Positions 8,265-17,467 of a stretch of DNA of 64,000 nucleotides are shown here, piece after piece. The notes under the pieces were generated by a model. It was not told the DNA's origin, made no database searches, and saw only the letters and a list, made by a program, of their open reading frames with translations. Each line of letters opens with the position of its first letter. The first letter of the stretch is position 1. This stretch comes from an archaeon. GTDB lineage: Archaea > Thermoproteota > Nitrososphaeria > Nitrososphaerales > Gagatemarchaeaceae. A program made the position numbers and the translations under genes. The stretch is from the NCBI GenBank assembly GCA_021786575.1, contig JAJYMY010000002.1, positions 392,080 through 456,079 on the forward strand. The letters run 5' to 3'.

Positions 8265-9632
8265 ATGAGTGCCACGCAGCTGAAGTCCATCCTTTCGCCT
8301 GATAGGATCCCGACGGAGTATTACAACATCCAACACGACCTCCCGGAGCCCCTCCCTCCTCCCCTCGACCCGCGGACCATGCGCCCCATGTCACCCGAGC
8401 CCCTCCTCCGCCTCTTCGCAAAGGAGTGTGTGATGCAGGAGGTCTCCACCCAGGAGTACATCCCCATCCCAGACGAGGTCAGGGAGGCGTACCTCAGGCT
8501 CGGCAGGCCCACCCCGCTCTACAGGGCCACCCGCCTGGAGGCGAGGCTTAAGACTCCGGCCAAGATATTCTTCAAGCGCGAAGACCTCAACCCGGCCGGG
8601 AGCCACAAGCCTAACACGGCAATAGCGCAGGCGTACTACCACATGAAGGAGGGGACGGAGCGCCTCACCACCGAGACAGGCGCCGGACAGTGGGGGAGCG
8701 CCCTTGCCCTCGCGGCAGCCCTCTTTGACATCGACCTGACGGTGTACATGACGAGGAGCAGCTACGAGCAAAAGCCATACCGCCGGACGTTGATGGAGGT
8801 GTATGGCGCGGAGGTCTACTCCTCGCCAAGCTCTCGGACCAACGCCGGGAAGAAGTTCATCGAGAAGGACCCGCACCATCCAGGGAGCCTGGGGATAGCC
8901 ATCAGCGAGGCTGTGGAAGACTGCGTGACCCACGAAAACACGAAGTACGCCCTAGGGAGCGTCCTCAACCACGTACTGACTCATCAGTCTGTGATAGGGC
9001 AGGAGGCGAAGCTCCAGATGGAGGAGTTCGGCGAGGATCCTGACTACATCGTCGGATGCATCGGCGGCGGGAGCAACTACGCCGGCCTGGCCTACCCTTT
9101 TATGAGGGAAAAGTTACGAGGGAAGAGCGAAGCGGACTTCGTGGCGGCCGAGCCAAAGGCCGTCCCGTCGACCACGCGGGGTTCTTACAGGTATGACTTC
9201 GCGGACGCCGGGGAGACGACTCCGCTCCTCAAGATGCACACCGTCGGACACACCTATCAGTGCCCGCCGATCCACGCAGGCGGGCTCAGGTATCACGGGA
9301 AGGCCCCATCGATGTGCATGCTCATCGACAAGGGGTACATGCGAAGCGTCGCATATTCGCAGAATGAGGTGATGGACGCCGGGTTACTGATGGCCCAGAC
9401 CGAGGGGATAGTCCCGGCCCCGGAATCCAACCACGCGGTCAAGGCAGCCATAGACCTGGCATTAGAGTGCAAACGGAAGAACGAGTCGAAGACCATCCTG
9501 TTCAACCTCAGCGGCCATGGCCTCCTCGACCTCAAGGCGTACGAAGACAAGCTCGCCAACAGGCTGGTGGACTACGAACCCGACGAGGGCTCGCTGGCCC
9601 AGGCTCTCCAAGCCCTTCCGACGGTCGCGTGA
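8265..9632 (+). CDS. trpB2: TrpB2-type tryptophan synthase beta subunit
   Basis: A 455-residue PLP enzyme that joins indole and serine to make tryptophan. The PLP lysine is in AGSHKPNTA (Lys115). ETGAGQWGSA and the phosphate loop CIGGGSNYAG are intact. The long N-terminal arm and the large insert marked by GDPDYIVG-like and RYHGKAPSMCMLIDKGYMRS segments define the TrpB2 subgroup, which usually works without TrpA and scavenges indole; no trpA is nearby. The frame opens at 8202, but ATG 8265 is taken because a tttaac TATA element (8236-8241) lies 25 nt upstream. Confidence 0.93.
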   Translation: MSATQLKSILSPDRIPTEYYNIQHDLPEPLPPPLDPRTMRPMSPEPLLRLFAKECVMQEVSTQEYIPIPDEVREAYLRLGRPTPLYRATRLEARLKTPAKIFFKREDLNPAGSHKPNTAIAQAYYHMKEGTERLTTETGAGQWGSALALAAALFDIDLTVYMTRSSYEQKPYRRTLMEVYGAEVYSSPSSRTNAGKKFIEKDPHHPGSLGIAISEAVEDCVTHENTKYALGSVLNHVLTHQSVIGQEAKLQMEEFGEDPDYIVGCIGGGSNYAGLAYPFMREKLRGKSEADFVAAEPKAVPSTTRGSYRYDFADAGETTPLLKMHTVGHTYQCPPIHAGGLRYHGKAPSMCMLIDKGYMRSVAYSQNEVMDAGLLMAQTEGIVPAPESNHAVKAAIDLALECKRKNESKTILFNLSGHGLLDLKAYEDKLANRLVDYEPDEGSLAQALQALPTVA

Positions 9633-9641
9633 AGGGCGGGG

Positions 9642-10970
9642 TCAGCCGTACGCTCGCGTGATGCTGACGCCGTCGACGAGGACCCAGGGGCACAAGGTGG
9701 GGGTGTCTACCTCCCACCATTGGACCCATTCCCGCTTCTTCGACAAGAGCCTGGCCGAGGTGAGCAGCCGTTGCAGGTCGTCCCCTGCTCGCATCCCCTT
9801 CAGCGGTTTCGTGACCTCTCCGCCCTCCACGAGGAATGCGCCGTCCCTGGGAACGGTGGAGAACTCTCCCGTCCTGTAGTTTTTGAACCTGGTATACCAG
9901 TTGCTCGTCAGGATTATCCCGTTCTTCATCTCCTTCACCATCTCCTCGTAGCTCGAGTCGCCCTCTCCCACCTCCAGGTTCCACGGGTGAGGCGCTATCA
10001 GTCCGGCGTTCCCCGTGGTCTCAGACTTCCACTTCAGCGCCGTGGTGAGGTTGTGAAGGTATCCGCCCAGCACCCCCTGGTCTATGATCCTGGTTGTCCT
10101 TGTGGGCGAACCTTCGTCGTCGAATGCCCTCCCTCCGAGCCCCCCGTCGGTCACCCCGTGGTCGGTGAGGGTGAAAGACGTCGATGCGACTTCCTTCCCG
10201 AGCTTCCCCGTGAGGTACGACGTCCCCGCGTCTACGGAGAAGGCTGAAGCCGCCCGTGCGACTGTCTCGACCAGGTTCGAGGCGACGGTGGGGCTCAGCA
10301 GGACCTCGTACTTCCCCGCGTCCGGTTCGGAGGCCAGACGCATCCTATTCGCGTCCTCGCCTGCCCTCTTCCCTGCCTCGGCCGGGTCGAACATGCGCAG
10401 CGTCGACGCGCAGGACAGGCCGTGGCCGCTGGCTTCGCCCTCGCCGAAGGACCTGATGTTCAGCGTGATGGCCGTCCTAGAGTCGGAGCCGGTCGTGCCT
10501 GACGACGTCAGTATCGCGACCGTCGCCTTCCCCGCGCTTATCACCCCCGCCGATCTCTTCCCTCCAGCGGCGAGAGAGGAATCAATTGCCACCTTGGCGA
10601 GCTCCGGGAGCTTCTCCTCAACGTCTTCCAGCTTCCTGTCGAAGCCGCCGCTCTGGCTATACTTGGTCACCTTTTCGGGGAGGGGGGCGCATTCGGCCTG
10701 CGGAAGCCCCTTCATGGATTTGAAGAGGTCCTCCACGAACTTCTTCACCGCTGCCGCGGAGAGGTTAGAGGTGGACGCGATGGCCCTCCGTTTTTCCTTC
10801 GCCAGATAGACTGTCAGCTCTGCTTCCTCGACCCTATTGACAACTGTCGCCGAGTTGTCAGCAAACCGGATCATGCTGTCTGTGCCTCTGGCGCTCAGCG
10901 CAATCGCGTCGTCGACCTTGAGCGCTTCGGCCTTGCGGATCGCGAGGCGATTAAGTTCGTCCAGGTCCAT
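9642..10970 (-). CDS. pmbA: PmbA/TldE subunit of the TldD-PmbA metalloprotease
   Basis: A 442-residue member of the TldE/PmbA family, the partner that lacks the zinc motif. The family is recognised by MIRFADNSATVV near the N-terminus, VLLSPTVASNLV, the Gly-rich GVTDGGLGGRAFDDEG and the C-terminal GEFSTVPRDGAFLVEGGE. No HExxxH is present, as expected. ATG 10970 lies 2 nt after the tldD stop, so the subunits are cotranscribed. In bacteria the complex trims peptides such as microcin B17 precursor; the archaeal substrate is unknown. It converges on trpB2. Confidence 0.9.
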   Translation of the reverse strand: MDLDELNRLAIRKAEALKVDDAIALSARGTDSMIRFADNSATVVNRVEEAELTVYLAKEKRRAIASTSNLSAAAVKKFVEDLFKSMKGLPQAECAPLPEKVTKYSQSGGFDRKLEDVEEKLPELAKVAIDSSLAAGGKRSAGVISAGKATVAILTSSGTTGSDSRTAITLNIRSFGEGEASGHGLSCASTLRMFDPAEAGKRAGEDANRMRLASEPDAGKYEVLLSPTVASNLVETVARAASAFSVDAGTSYLTGKLGKEVASTSFTLTDHGVTDGGLGGRAFDDEGSPTRTTRIIDQGVLGGYLHNLTTALKWKSETTGNAGLIAPHPWNLEVGEGDSSYEEMVKEMKNGIILTSNWYTRFKNYRTGEFSTVPRDGAFLVEGGEVTKPLKGMRAGDDLQRLLTSARLLSKKREWVQWWEVDTPTLCPWVLVDGVSITRAYG

Positions 10971-10972
10971 CT

Positions 10973-12412
10973 CTACCTCTCCCCCAGCCTTATCCCAGAC
11001 AGCAACGTCTCCGGTCCGCCGGTCCATACGGGCGCTCCCTGCATCGGGTCCCCCTTCCCGCAGGTGGCGGCTTCGAATTCCATGTGCTTGCTCCTGGCTT
11101 TCACGCTCCCCCAGAGCCTGGGAGTCGTGATCTCCAGGACAGGGGCTCTGACCAGCTCTTTCAGCTCCCCGTGCTCTATCAGGTAGGCCTCCAGCGCCAC
11201 GTACCTCTGGTTGAGCCTCTTGTCGTCTATGTTCCACTCGGTGAATGTCTTGAAGAAGACACCATGCTTCACCTCCTTGAATATCTCGTCTGTTGTGTAG
11301 TCCCCGGGCTCGACGAAGGTGTTGGACATCCTGATGATCGGCTCCCTGTCGAAGGAGACGGCCCTCGCGGCCCCGTTGCTCTTCACCCCGAACTGTCCAG
11401 CCGTCGCCCTGTTCTGCAGGAACTCGTTGATCGTCCCTCCCCTGATGAGGTGGCGCTTCTTCGCGGCAACGCCCTCGTCGTCCACGGGGGCGTACCCGTT
11501 GGAGTGCGGCAGCCCGGGGTCGTCGCTGACGTTCGCCTCGTCGCTCCCTATCTTCCTGCCGAGGCTGTCCGCTTTCAGATACGATTCCCCCGCCTGGGCG
11601 CCTTCCCTCCCGAGGACCCTGTCAGCCTCCTGCGGGTGCCCTACCGACTCGTGTGCTGCGATCCCCGAAAGCTCCGGGCTCAGCACCACGTCTACCACGC
11701 CGGTCGGAGGTCTCGCCGAAGCCTTCAGCACCTTCAACATGGCCTCTGCCTCCTCGACAACCTTCTCGGCGAGCCTGATTCTCTTGACGACCTCCAGCCC
11801 CCCTGTCTCGCCTTGCTGGATGAACCTCTGGGCGGTGGTGCCGCCCTCAATCGCGGTCAGAGAGCCACCGAAGCTGACGCGCGGGACCCGGCCTATCACC
11901 CTGGAGCCGTCGCTGTTGACGTAGTATCTCTCCTGCAGCTCAGCTGAAAGGTACAAGAGCCTCCCGGGGATGCTCGCTCCGGCCTTGCCTTTGGCGATCC
12001 TCCCGTCGATGTCTGCGAGCACGCCCCTCAGCCAGGCCGAGTCCGCGTTCTCTATCTTCCTGGTTTCGGGGGCCGCCCACCTCTTCGTGGTGGGCTTGGC
12101 GGAGTCGAATACCACCGGGCGCTGAAGCAAAGCGGCCGACGCCTTCGCCAGCCTCACCGCCTTGACCGCTACTTCGCCCACCGCCGCCTTCCGCATGTCG
12201 TTGGTGGCGGCGAACCCGAGCGCTCCTCCGGCGATCACACGTATGCCAATTCCGTACCCCTCGGCGAATATCGACGGCTGCGGCTCGCCGTTCTTGAGCC
12301 CGAACTCCCTCTCCCAGGTGGCCTGCACCCTGGCTTCCGCGTAGGATGCGCCCGCCTTCAGTGCCTTCGCGACCGCCGCGTCGGCTAGGTCCCTCGCCTC
12401 CTGGGTCCCCAT
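10973..12412 (-). CDS. tldD: TldD catalytic subunit of the TldD-PmbA metalloprotease
   Basis: A 479-residue zinc protease subunit. The metal-binding HESVGH is at residues 254-259, and a Cys near the C-terminus (EAATCGKGDPMQG) sits where TldD proteins place the third ligand. Start ATG 12412 is chosen over the longer frame to 12616 because the extension is Arg/Pro-rich noise. It is followed at 2 nt by pmbA and preceded by a HAD gene about 80 nt upstream. It probably lies in one transcript with the RNase J-like and HAD genes. Confidence 0.93.
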   Translation of the reverse strand: MGTQEARDLADAAVAKALKAGASYAEARVQATWEREFGLKNGEPQPSIFAEGYGIGIRVIAGGALGFAATNDMRKAAVGEVAVKAVRLAKASAALLQRPVVFDSAKPTTKRWAAPETRKIENADSAWLRGVLADIDGRIAKGKAGASIPGRLLYLSAELQERYYVNSDGSRVIGRVPRVSFGGSLTAIEGGTTAQRFIQQGETGGLEVVKRIRLAEKVVEEAEAMLKVLKASARPPTGVVDVVLSPELSGIAAHESVGHPQEADRVLGREGAQAGESYLKADSLGRKIGSDEANVSDDPGLPHSNGYAPVDDEGVAAKKRHLIRGGTINEFLQNRATAGQFGVKSNGAARAVSFDREPIIRMSNTFVEPGDYTTDEIFKEVKHGVFFKTFTEWNIDDKRLNQRYVALEAYLIEHGELKELVRAPVLEITTPRLWGSVKARSKHMEFEAATCGKGDPMQGAPVWTGGPETLLSGIRLGER

Positions 12413-12492
12413 GGCCTGGCCGGTGTGAGGGGCCCTTCTTAACCTGACTCGCCTCCTCCGCCTGGGGGGCGCAGAACGGGGTCTCGCGGTGG

Positions 12493-13089
12493 CTAGCACG
12501 CCCCCAAAGACCTGATGAATCTCGCGGTCTCTGAAGGCAGGGTCGCGAGGTAGGGCCTTATCCCGATGGATGCGGCTGCCTCCACGTTCGTCAGCGTATC
12601 GTCGACGAACGTGCACTCGCCTGCCGGCGCCCTCGCCTGCTCCAGCGCCAAGCGGTAGATCGCATGGTCTGGCTTGAGGACCCCGAGCTCGAACGACAGG
12701 ACGACTGAGTCGAAGAGGGCGCAGATCCCGAACTTATCCTGGAGGTACTCCCACACCTCCCTGGACATGTTGCTCAGCGCCACCACCTGCAGGTCCTTGC
12801 TCTCCGCCAGTGACTGGACCGCGTCCCAGACCGGCTGGATCCTCCTCAGGGAGCTTTTCAGGAGGGCCGTGAACTCGGAGCGCGGGTAATCGGCGCCTAG
12901 CTCGCCCACCAGAGCCCGGTGGAACTGCGGCAGCGAAAACTCTCCGCTGTCGAGCCTCCTGCTGAGCTGATCGAGGAGCTTGAACACCTCCGCCTGATCC
13001 GCGCCGACCTTTCTGCCAATCTCTTTAGACGTCCTCACCCACGGGTTTTCGACTAGGACGCCGCCGACGTCGCAGAGCAGAGTACGCAT
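12493..13089 (-). CDS. HAD-superfamily hydrolase
   Basis: A 198-residue HAD phosphatase-like protein. Motif I is LLCDVGGVLVENP, where the second Asp of the usual DxDGT is Gly (DVGGV), as in many haloacid-dehalogenase and epoxide-hydrolase-type HADs. Motif II is VVALSNMS, the Lys is in GVLKPDHAIY and motif III is CTFVDDTLTNV. The alpha-helical cap lies at about residues 15-85. Substrate unknown. It starts at ATG 13089, 14 nt after the RNase J-like gene, so the two are cotranscribed. Confidence 0.87.
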   Translation of the reverse strand: MRTLLCDVGGVLVENPWVRTSKEIGRKVGADQAEVFKLLDQLSRRLDSGEFSLPQFHRALVGELGADYPRSEFTALLKSSLRRIQPVWDAVQSLAESKDLQVVALSNMSREVWEYLQDKFGICALFDSVVLSFELGVLKPDHAIYRLALEQARAPAGECTFVDDTLTNVEAAASIGIRPYLATLPSETARFIRSLGAC

Positions 13090-13103
13090 GACGCTATACC
13101 TGC

Positions 13104-14471
13104 CTACGCGCCTATTTCGATGGGGACCCCCTTGGCTGGGATCTCGACTTTCCGCCCCCTCCGCCTGGACGTCGGGACGAAGGCGTCCGGGTGCTCTGTG
13201 TGAATGGGGACGACCTTGCCTGAACCCACCCTGTCGACCAGAGTGAACACCTCTCCCTCCGGGGCGTGGCCGGACGCGTGGAGCTGGGCATACCTGAAGC
13301 CGATGTGGTGGACCCAGTTCTTGATCACCGCCTCCTCCTTCTCTCCTTCTTCGTTGTATGCCTCTGTCGCGGAGTGTATGTACGTCCCTCCTCTGTCGGG
13401 CTCGATGTCGATTAGTTCCGGGAAGTCCCAAGACTCGAGATGGAGGAAGTAGTCTCTCTGGCCCTTCCTCACGTCTGCCGCCGTCACCCCTCGATTCAGA
13501 AACTGCCTCTCCCACTTGAAGTAGTCAGAGTCGTCGATTCGGCCAGACTTCTTCCGCTTCACATAGACATCTATGTCCTTCCCGACCTTCGGGACTTTCA
13601 ACCTCGGGTCCGCCGTCAGTTTCTCCAGGATTATGGCAATCTTCATCGATACGACGAGCCTCCGCCCCGCGCTCTCGCAGGCCTCGAAGAACGTGTTGAC
13701 CCTGTCGACGTCGTTCCCGCGGAACGACGAGAACACGAGGGCCTTCGCGCCGCCTACCAGCCTACGCGCCTCCTCGAGGACCGCCCTCTCCGACATCCTT
13801 GATTTCGCGTCCCCCTGGCCGACCCTCGTTCCCTCAGTCAGGAGCGTGTCTGGCTTTTCCCTGCCGGCTTCCTCGATGAAGTCAAAGGTCATCTCCCCCG
13901 CCCGACCGTGGAACCTGAAGTCTCCTGTATAGGCCAACGTCCCTCCGCTCATGTGCACGACGAATCCATACGCCCCTGGGATGGAGTGGTCGACGTGGAC
14001 AGGCACGAACTCCATCGGCCCGACCCTGAATCTCCCACCTGTCCTGAATCTCCTGATTTCATGGTCATCGAGGGGAGAACTCCTCGAGTCGCTGTATGCT
14101 TCGTGGATGAGCGACGTGGTCTCCCCGCAGTAGACCGGTATCTTCGGGTCGGTGTACGATATCCTCCCCGTGTGGTCCGAGTGGTAGTGGCTGAGGACTA
14201 TGGCGTCCACCTCGGGGTCGCCGTAACGCAGGTCGGTGTTCTGGAGCGCCTTCTCGGAGTACAGCCCAGGTATCTCTGGGAGGAGCCCGAACTCGAACAG
14301 GTCGCCCGCCCCGTTGACCGCCCTCGGAGAGATGTTCCCGTCGAAGTAGTCTGCCCCGTCCGCGAACCCCGTCCCGAAGTCGAGCAGGACCTTGACCCCC
14401 CTGTCCTCCAGGAGGAACTTGTTCCCGCCAATCTCTCCTACGCCTCCGTAGCACGTGAGAGTGGGGGACAC
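13104..14471 (-). CDS. RNase J-like metallo-beta-lactamase-fold nuclease
   Basis: A 455-residue protein of the RNase J group (beta-lactamase fold plus beta-CASP). The zinc motif is HYHSDH at residues 95-100. Further ligand regions are VDHSIPGAYGF and YTGDFRFHG, with beta-CASP motifs FSSFRGND and, near the C-terminus, HASGHAPEGE and HTEHP. Archaeal RNase J proteins degrade RNA 5' to 3'. Start is GTG 14471, 25 nt downstream of an ATTAATTAG-type TATA box (14493-14500), a strong leaderless promoter. Residues 35-80 form an extra segment before the zinc motif compared with a minimal fold. Confidence 0.85.
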   Translation of the reverse strand: MSPTLTCYGGVGEIGGNKFLLEDRGVKVLLDFGTGFADGADYFDGNISPRAVNGAGDLFEFGLLPEIPGLYSEKALQNTDLRYGDPEVDAIVLSHYHSDHTGRISYTDPKIPVYCGETTSLIHEAYSDSRSSPLDDHEIRRFRTGGRFRVGPMEFVPVHVDHSIPGAYGFVVHMSGGTLAYTGDFRFHGRAGEMTFDFIEEAGREKPDTLLTEGTRVGQGDAKSRMSERAVLEEARRLVGGAKALVFSSFRGNDVDRVNTFFEACESAGRRLVVSMKIAIILEKLTADPRLKVPKVGKDIDVYVKRKKSGRIDDSDYFKWERQFLNRGVTAADVRKGQRDYFLHLESWDFPELIDIEPDRGGTYIHSATEAYNEEGEKEEAVIKNWVHHIGFRYAQLHASGHAPEGEVFTLVDRVGSGKVVPIHTEHPDAFVPTSRRRGRKVEIPAKGVPIEIGA

Positions 14472-14622
14472 GGCTCGGAACCGGGCACGACACTAATTAA
14501 TCCTTGCAGCGCACGACCTGGTGCCATTGCCGTTTGGGCTCGCGCGCCCGGCTGGCGGGACCATGCGGAGGACGCTTCCCCCGGGAACAAATAAATAAGA
14601 ACCTGGGAGGTCATCCACGGGG

Positions 14623-14751
14623 TTGTCTCCATTCCTGCCGGATCTGCAGGCGGCGGGTGCGGACACGCTCACGGCCATCGCGGTCCTCGTCGTAGCCATC
14701 GGGCTCGCGGGCCTAGCGATTCTCATCCTGTTCGCAAAGAAGAAGCTCTAG
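14623..14751 (+). CDS. 42-residue single-span membrane protein
   Basis: A short gene starting at TTG 14623 and ending with TAG at 14749-14751. It encodes a short polar N-terminus, one long hydrophobic helix (about residues 16-37, starting LTAIAVLVVAIGLAGLAILI) and a basic AKKKL tail, implying the C-terminus faces the cytoplasm. A TATA-like aataaataag (14590-14599) lies about 28 nt upstream, so it would be a leaderless transcript. The HAD gene starts 5 nt after the stop. The function is unknown; the promoter and clean hydrophobic design argue that it is real. Confidence 0.6.
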   Translation: MSPFLPDLQAAGADTLTAIAVLVVAIGLAGLAILILFAKKKL

Positions 14752-14756
14752 GACCC

Positions 14757-15458
14757 ATGGCGTTAGGAGCCATCTTCGACCTCGACGGCACGCTCGTCAC
14801 ATTCAGGTTCGACCTCAGGACTGCCAGGAAGGAAGTCATCAGGGAACTTGCGGACAGAGGGTACGACATGTCAGCACAGGACTCATCGGGCCCGACCCAG
14901 CGGCTGCTAGATGCAGCGAAGGCGCAGACGCCTAGCGGCGACGAGCCTCGCTTCGCGTGCGCGCGCAGGGCCGCCTTCGAGATCTTGGACAGGTACGAGG
15001 TCGCGGGGGTAAGCTCGACCGAGCCGTTCCCTGAGACCCGCGAGACCCTCGAAGAACTGTCCCGGAGCGGGGTCCGGATGGCAGTCCTGACCAACAGCGG
15101 AAGGAAGGCCGCTTCGGCTGAGCTTGAGCTCGCGGGGATCAGCGGCTACTTTGAATTCGTCCTCACCCGTGACGATACCGTTGTGATGAAGCCCGCACCT
15201 GAGGGCGTCGTCTTGGCGGCCTCCAGGCTGTGCCTCCCCAGAGATTCTACGTACTACATCGGCGACAGCCCCTACGACGTCCAGGCAGCGAAGGCTGCGA
15301 AGGTGAAGGTCATATCGGTGGCCACCGGCAGCTACCCCGCTGCGAGGCTGCGAGACGAGGGCGCGGACTACGCCGTCGCGTCTCTCGCCGATCTGAAACC
15401 GCTCTTCGCGGGCCTGAGAAGTCAGGGGGGAGCGGGAGGACGCGTTGGAGCTGACTGA
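14757..15458 (+). CDS. HAD hydrolase, phosphoglycolate phosphatase-like
   Basis: A 233-residue HAD phosphatase with motif I FDLDGTLVTF, a helical cap (about 20-95), motif II LTNSG, Lys in MKPAPEGV and motif III YIGDSPYDVQAAKAA. The layout matches Gph-like phosphatases; the exact substrate is not assignable. It begins 5 nt after the 42-residue membrane protein gene and overlaps the following GMC gene by 14 nt, so it is in one transcript with them. Confidence 0.88.
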   Translation: MALGAIFDLDGTLVTFRFDLRTARKEVIRELADRGYDMSAQDSSGPTQRLLDAAKAQTPSGDEPRFACARRAAFEILDRYEVAGVSSTEPFPETRETLEELSRSGVRMAVLTNSGRKAASAELELAGISGYFEFVLTRDDTVVMKPAPEGVVLAASRLCLPRDSTYYIGDSPYDVQAAKAAKVKVISVATGSYPAARLRDEGADYAVASLADLKPLFAGLRSQGGAGGRVGAD

Positions 15459-16197
15459 TGCCGAGAGGGCAACCCTGAAGGCGCTCTGCGACACCCTCTT
15501 CCCATCGATTCCTGGAGGTTCTGACTTCCTCAGACTGAGCGCCTCCGACCTAGCCATCGAATCTTCCCTCGCCGAAGCGGTGGAACGCTCACTCCAGCCG
15601 GGGAGCGCAAGGGACTTCCGAAGGATGCTGAGAGCGGTCGACAGCCCGGCCTACAACTTCATCCTCTCAGGGAGGCCGGTGAAGTTCTCGAGCCTGGGCT
15701 CAGGAGCGAGGGAGAGGTACCTCCAAGCCTGGAGGGACAGCCCCTTCGCCCTGAAGCGGACCGCTTTCCAGGCGGTCAAGCGTCTCGCCCTGTTCATAGC
15801 TTACGCGTCACCCGGTCTCGACGGGAGGAATCCAAGCTGGGGGGCGCTTGGTTACCCCGGCCCTTCCCGCGACCCCCCGGTCCCCACGCCCGAGAATCTC
15901 CTCCTGAAACCCATTCCGGTCGACGCAGACGCAAAGATGAGCTGCGACGTGGTGGTGGTCGGCTCTGGTGCCGGGGGCGGGGCTGTCGCCGAGTCCCTGT
16001 CCGGCGCTGGATATGACGTGCTCGTGCTGGAGCAGGGACCGTACGACACGTCCACCACCTTCAGGCAGGACGAGATGGGCATGATGCAAAGGCTGTTCCA
16101 ACAGGGCGGGACGGCTGCCACCGTGGACCTCTCCTTCGTCCTCCTCGCAGGGCGGGGGGCGGGGGGCGGTACGACGGTGAACTGGATACCTGCCTGA
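15445..16197 (+). CDS. GMC oxidoreductase, N-terminal part (frame-split gene)
   Basis: A 250-residue N-terminal portion of a GMC flavoprotein of the long-chain alcohol oxidase type. Residues 1-130 form the helical region typical of this subgroup. The FAD-binding dinucleotide fold follows (DVVVVGSGAGGGAVAESL, then VLVLEQG). It ends in GRGAGGGTTVNWIPA, where family members continue without a break. The stop TGA (16195-16197) overlaps the ATG of the C-terminal part by one base (TGATG). The start is TTG 15445. Together the two parts give about 672 residues, a full-length enzyme, so this is either a natural two-subunit split, a programmed shift or a one-base lesion or error. Confidence 0.82.
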   Translation: MELTDAERATLKALCDTLFPSIPGGSDFLRLSASDLAIESSLAEAVERSLQPGSARDFRRMLRAVDSPAYNFILSGRPVKFSSLGSGARERYLQAWRDSPFALKRTAFQAVKRLALFIAYASPGLDGRNPSWGALGYPGPSRDPPVPTPENLLLKPIPVDADAKMSCDVVVVGSGAGGGAVAESLSGAGYDVLVLEQGPYDTSTTFRQDEMGMMQRLFQQGGTAATVDLSFVLLAGRGAGGGTTVNWIPA

Positions 16198-17465
16198 TGC
16201 CCCCGAAGCGGGTCCTCTCGGAGTGGGAGGCTGAGTTCGGCATCGCCGGGGTCACTGGCGAGGGCTTCGCAGCCCTCCTTGACGACGTCTGGGCCGGCCT
16301 GAAGGTCAACGGCTTGGAGAGCCAGCTCAACGGCAACAACAAAGTGCTCTGGGACGGGTGCAGGGCGCTCGGATACGAAGAGGGGACCGACTACCACCTG
16401 ATCCAGCGTAACGCTACGGGGTGCCGCCAGCGGTGCGACTTCTGCACCTACGGATGCATCTACACTGCGAAACAGTCAACGGCCCTCACTTTCCTGCCAA
16501 GAGCCCAAGCCACCGGGGCCAGGTTCATATTCAACGCTAGGGCCGAGCGAGTTGAGATCGAAGGGGGCGTAGCGAAGGGGGTCGTCGCGACATGCGTTTC
16601 CGGGGGGAGGACGCACACCCTCGAGGTGAGCGCCAAGGCGGTGGTCGTCGCAGCGGGGGGCATCGAGACCCCTGCGCTCCTGCTTAGGTCCGGCGTGAAG
16701 GACAGGGGCGTGGGGGCCTACCTCAGGCTCGACCCGACGGCCGCAGTGGGAGGGATTTTCGAGCACCCTGTCATGCCCTGGAGCGGTCCTCCGCAGACCG
16801 TGGCCGTGTGGAAGCACATAGACCTAGACGGGACGTACCACGGCTTCTGGGTCGAAGCTGCCCCCGCCCACCCCGGGCTCTTCGCCCTCTCCATCCCGTG
16901 GGTGAGCGGAAGAGACCACAAGGATTTCATGGCCAGATATTACGCGCGCTCATCGGCGTCGATCGTGCTCCTCAGAGAGCGGAGCTCGGGGCGCGTCTCC
17001 ATCGACAGGGACGGCTTCCCGCGTGTGACGTACGACATGGAGTCGGCAGACAGGGACACCATGGTCCGGGGGATGGAAGAGACTGCCAGGATCCTAGCCG
17101 CCGCTGGCGCCGTCGGCATCTGGACCACTCACAACTCCCAGGTCTTCGCCGGGGACGGGAAGGCCAAGGTCGGAGAGCCCGAGCTCGACAGGTTCGCCGA
17201 AGACCTCAGGAGAGAAGGGGTGGTTTACAACAGGATGATGCTCTACAGCGCGCACATAATGGGGTCCTGTAGGATGAGCTCCGACCCGTCATTGGGCCCT
17301 ACCTCTCCCACCGGAGAGCTGCACACGGTGTCAAACCTGTTCATAGGGGACGCATGCGTCTTCCCCACCACCCCCGCCGTCAACCCCATGATTTCGATAA
17401 TGGCCATGGCGAAGCGGACCGCGGAATCCATAAAGCTGACCATGAAGGAGAAACGTCGGTCATAG
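16197..17465 (+). CDS. GMC oxidoreductase, C-terminal part (frame-split gene)
   Basis: A 422-residue C-terminal portion of the same GMC flavoenzyme. It opens MPPKRVLSEWEAEFG, continuing the family alignment directly from the upstream frame. The Cys-rich block CRQRCDFCTYGC followed by AKQST is characteristic of the long-chain alcohol oxidase group. The C-terminus has the FAD/active-site region with His in YSAHIMGSCRM and the PAVNPMISIMAMA motif, so both catalytic regions are intact. Translational coupling through the TGATG overlap is possible. Codon use matches the neighbours and the rest of the frame has no decay. Confidence 0.83.
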   Translation: MPPKRVLSEWEAEFGIAGVTGEGFAALLDDVWAGLKVNGLESQLNGNNKVLWDGCRALGYEEGTDYHLIQRNATGCRQRCDFCTYGCIYTAKQSTALTFLPRAQATGARFIFNARAERVEIEGGVAKGVVATCVSGGRTHTLEVSAKAVVVAAGGIETPALLLRSGVKDRGVGAYLRLDPTAAVGGIFEHPVMPWSGPPQTVAVWKHIDLDGTYHGFWVEAAPAHPGLFALSIPWVSGRDHKDFMARYYARSSASIVLLRERSSGRVSIDRDGFPRVTYDMESADRDTMVRGMEETARILAAAGAVGIWTTHNSQVFAGDGKAKVGEPELDRFAEDLRREGVVYNRMMLYSAHIMGSCRMSSDPSLGPTSPTGELHTVSNLFIGDACVFPTTPAVNPMISIMAMAKRTAESIKLTMKEKRRS

Positions 17466-17467
17466 AG

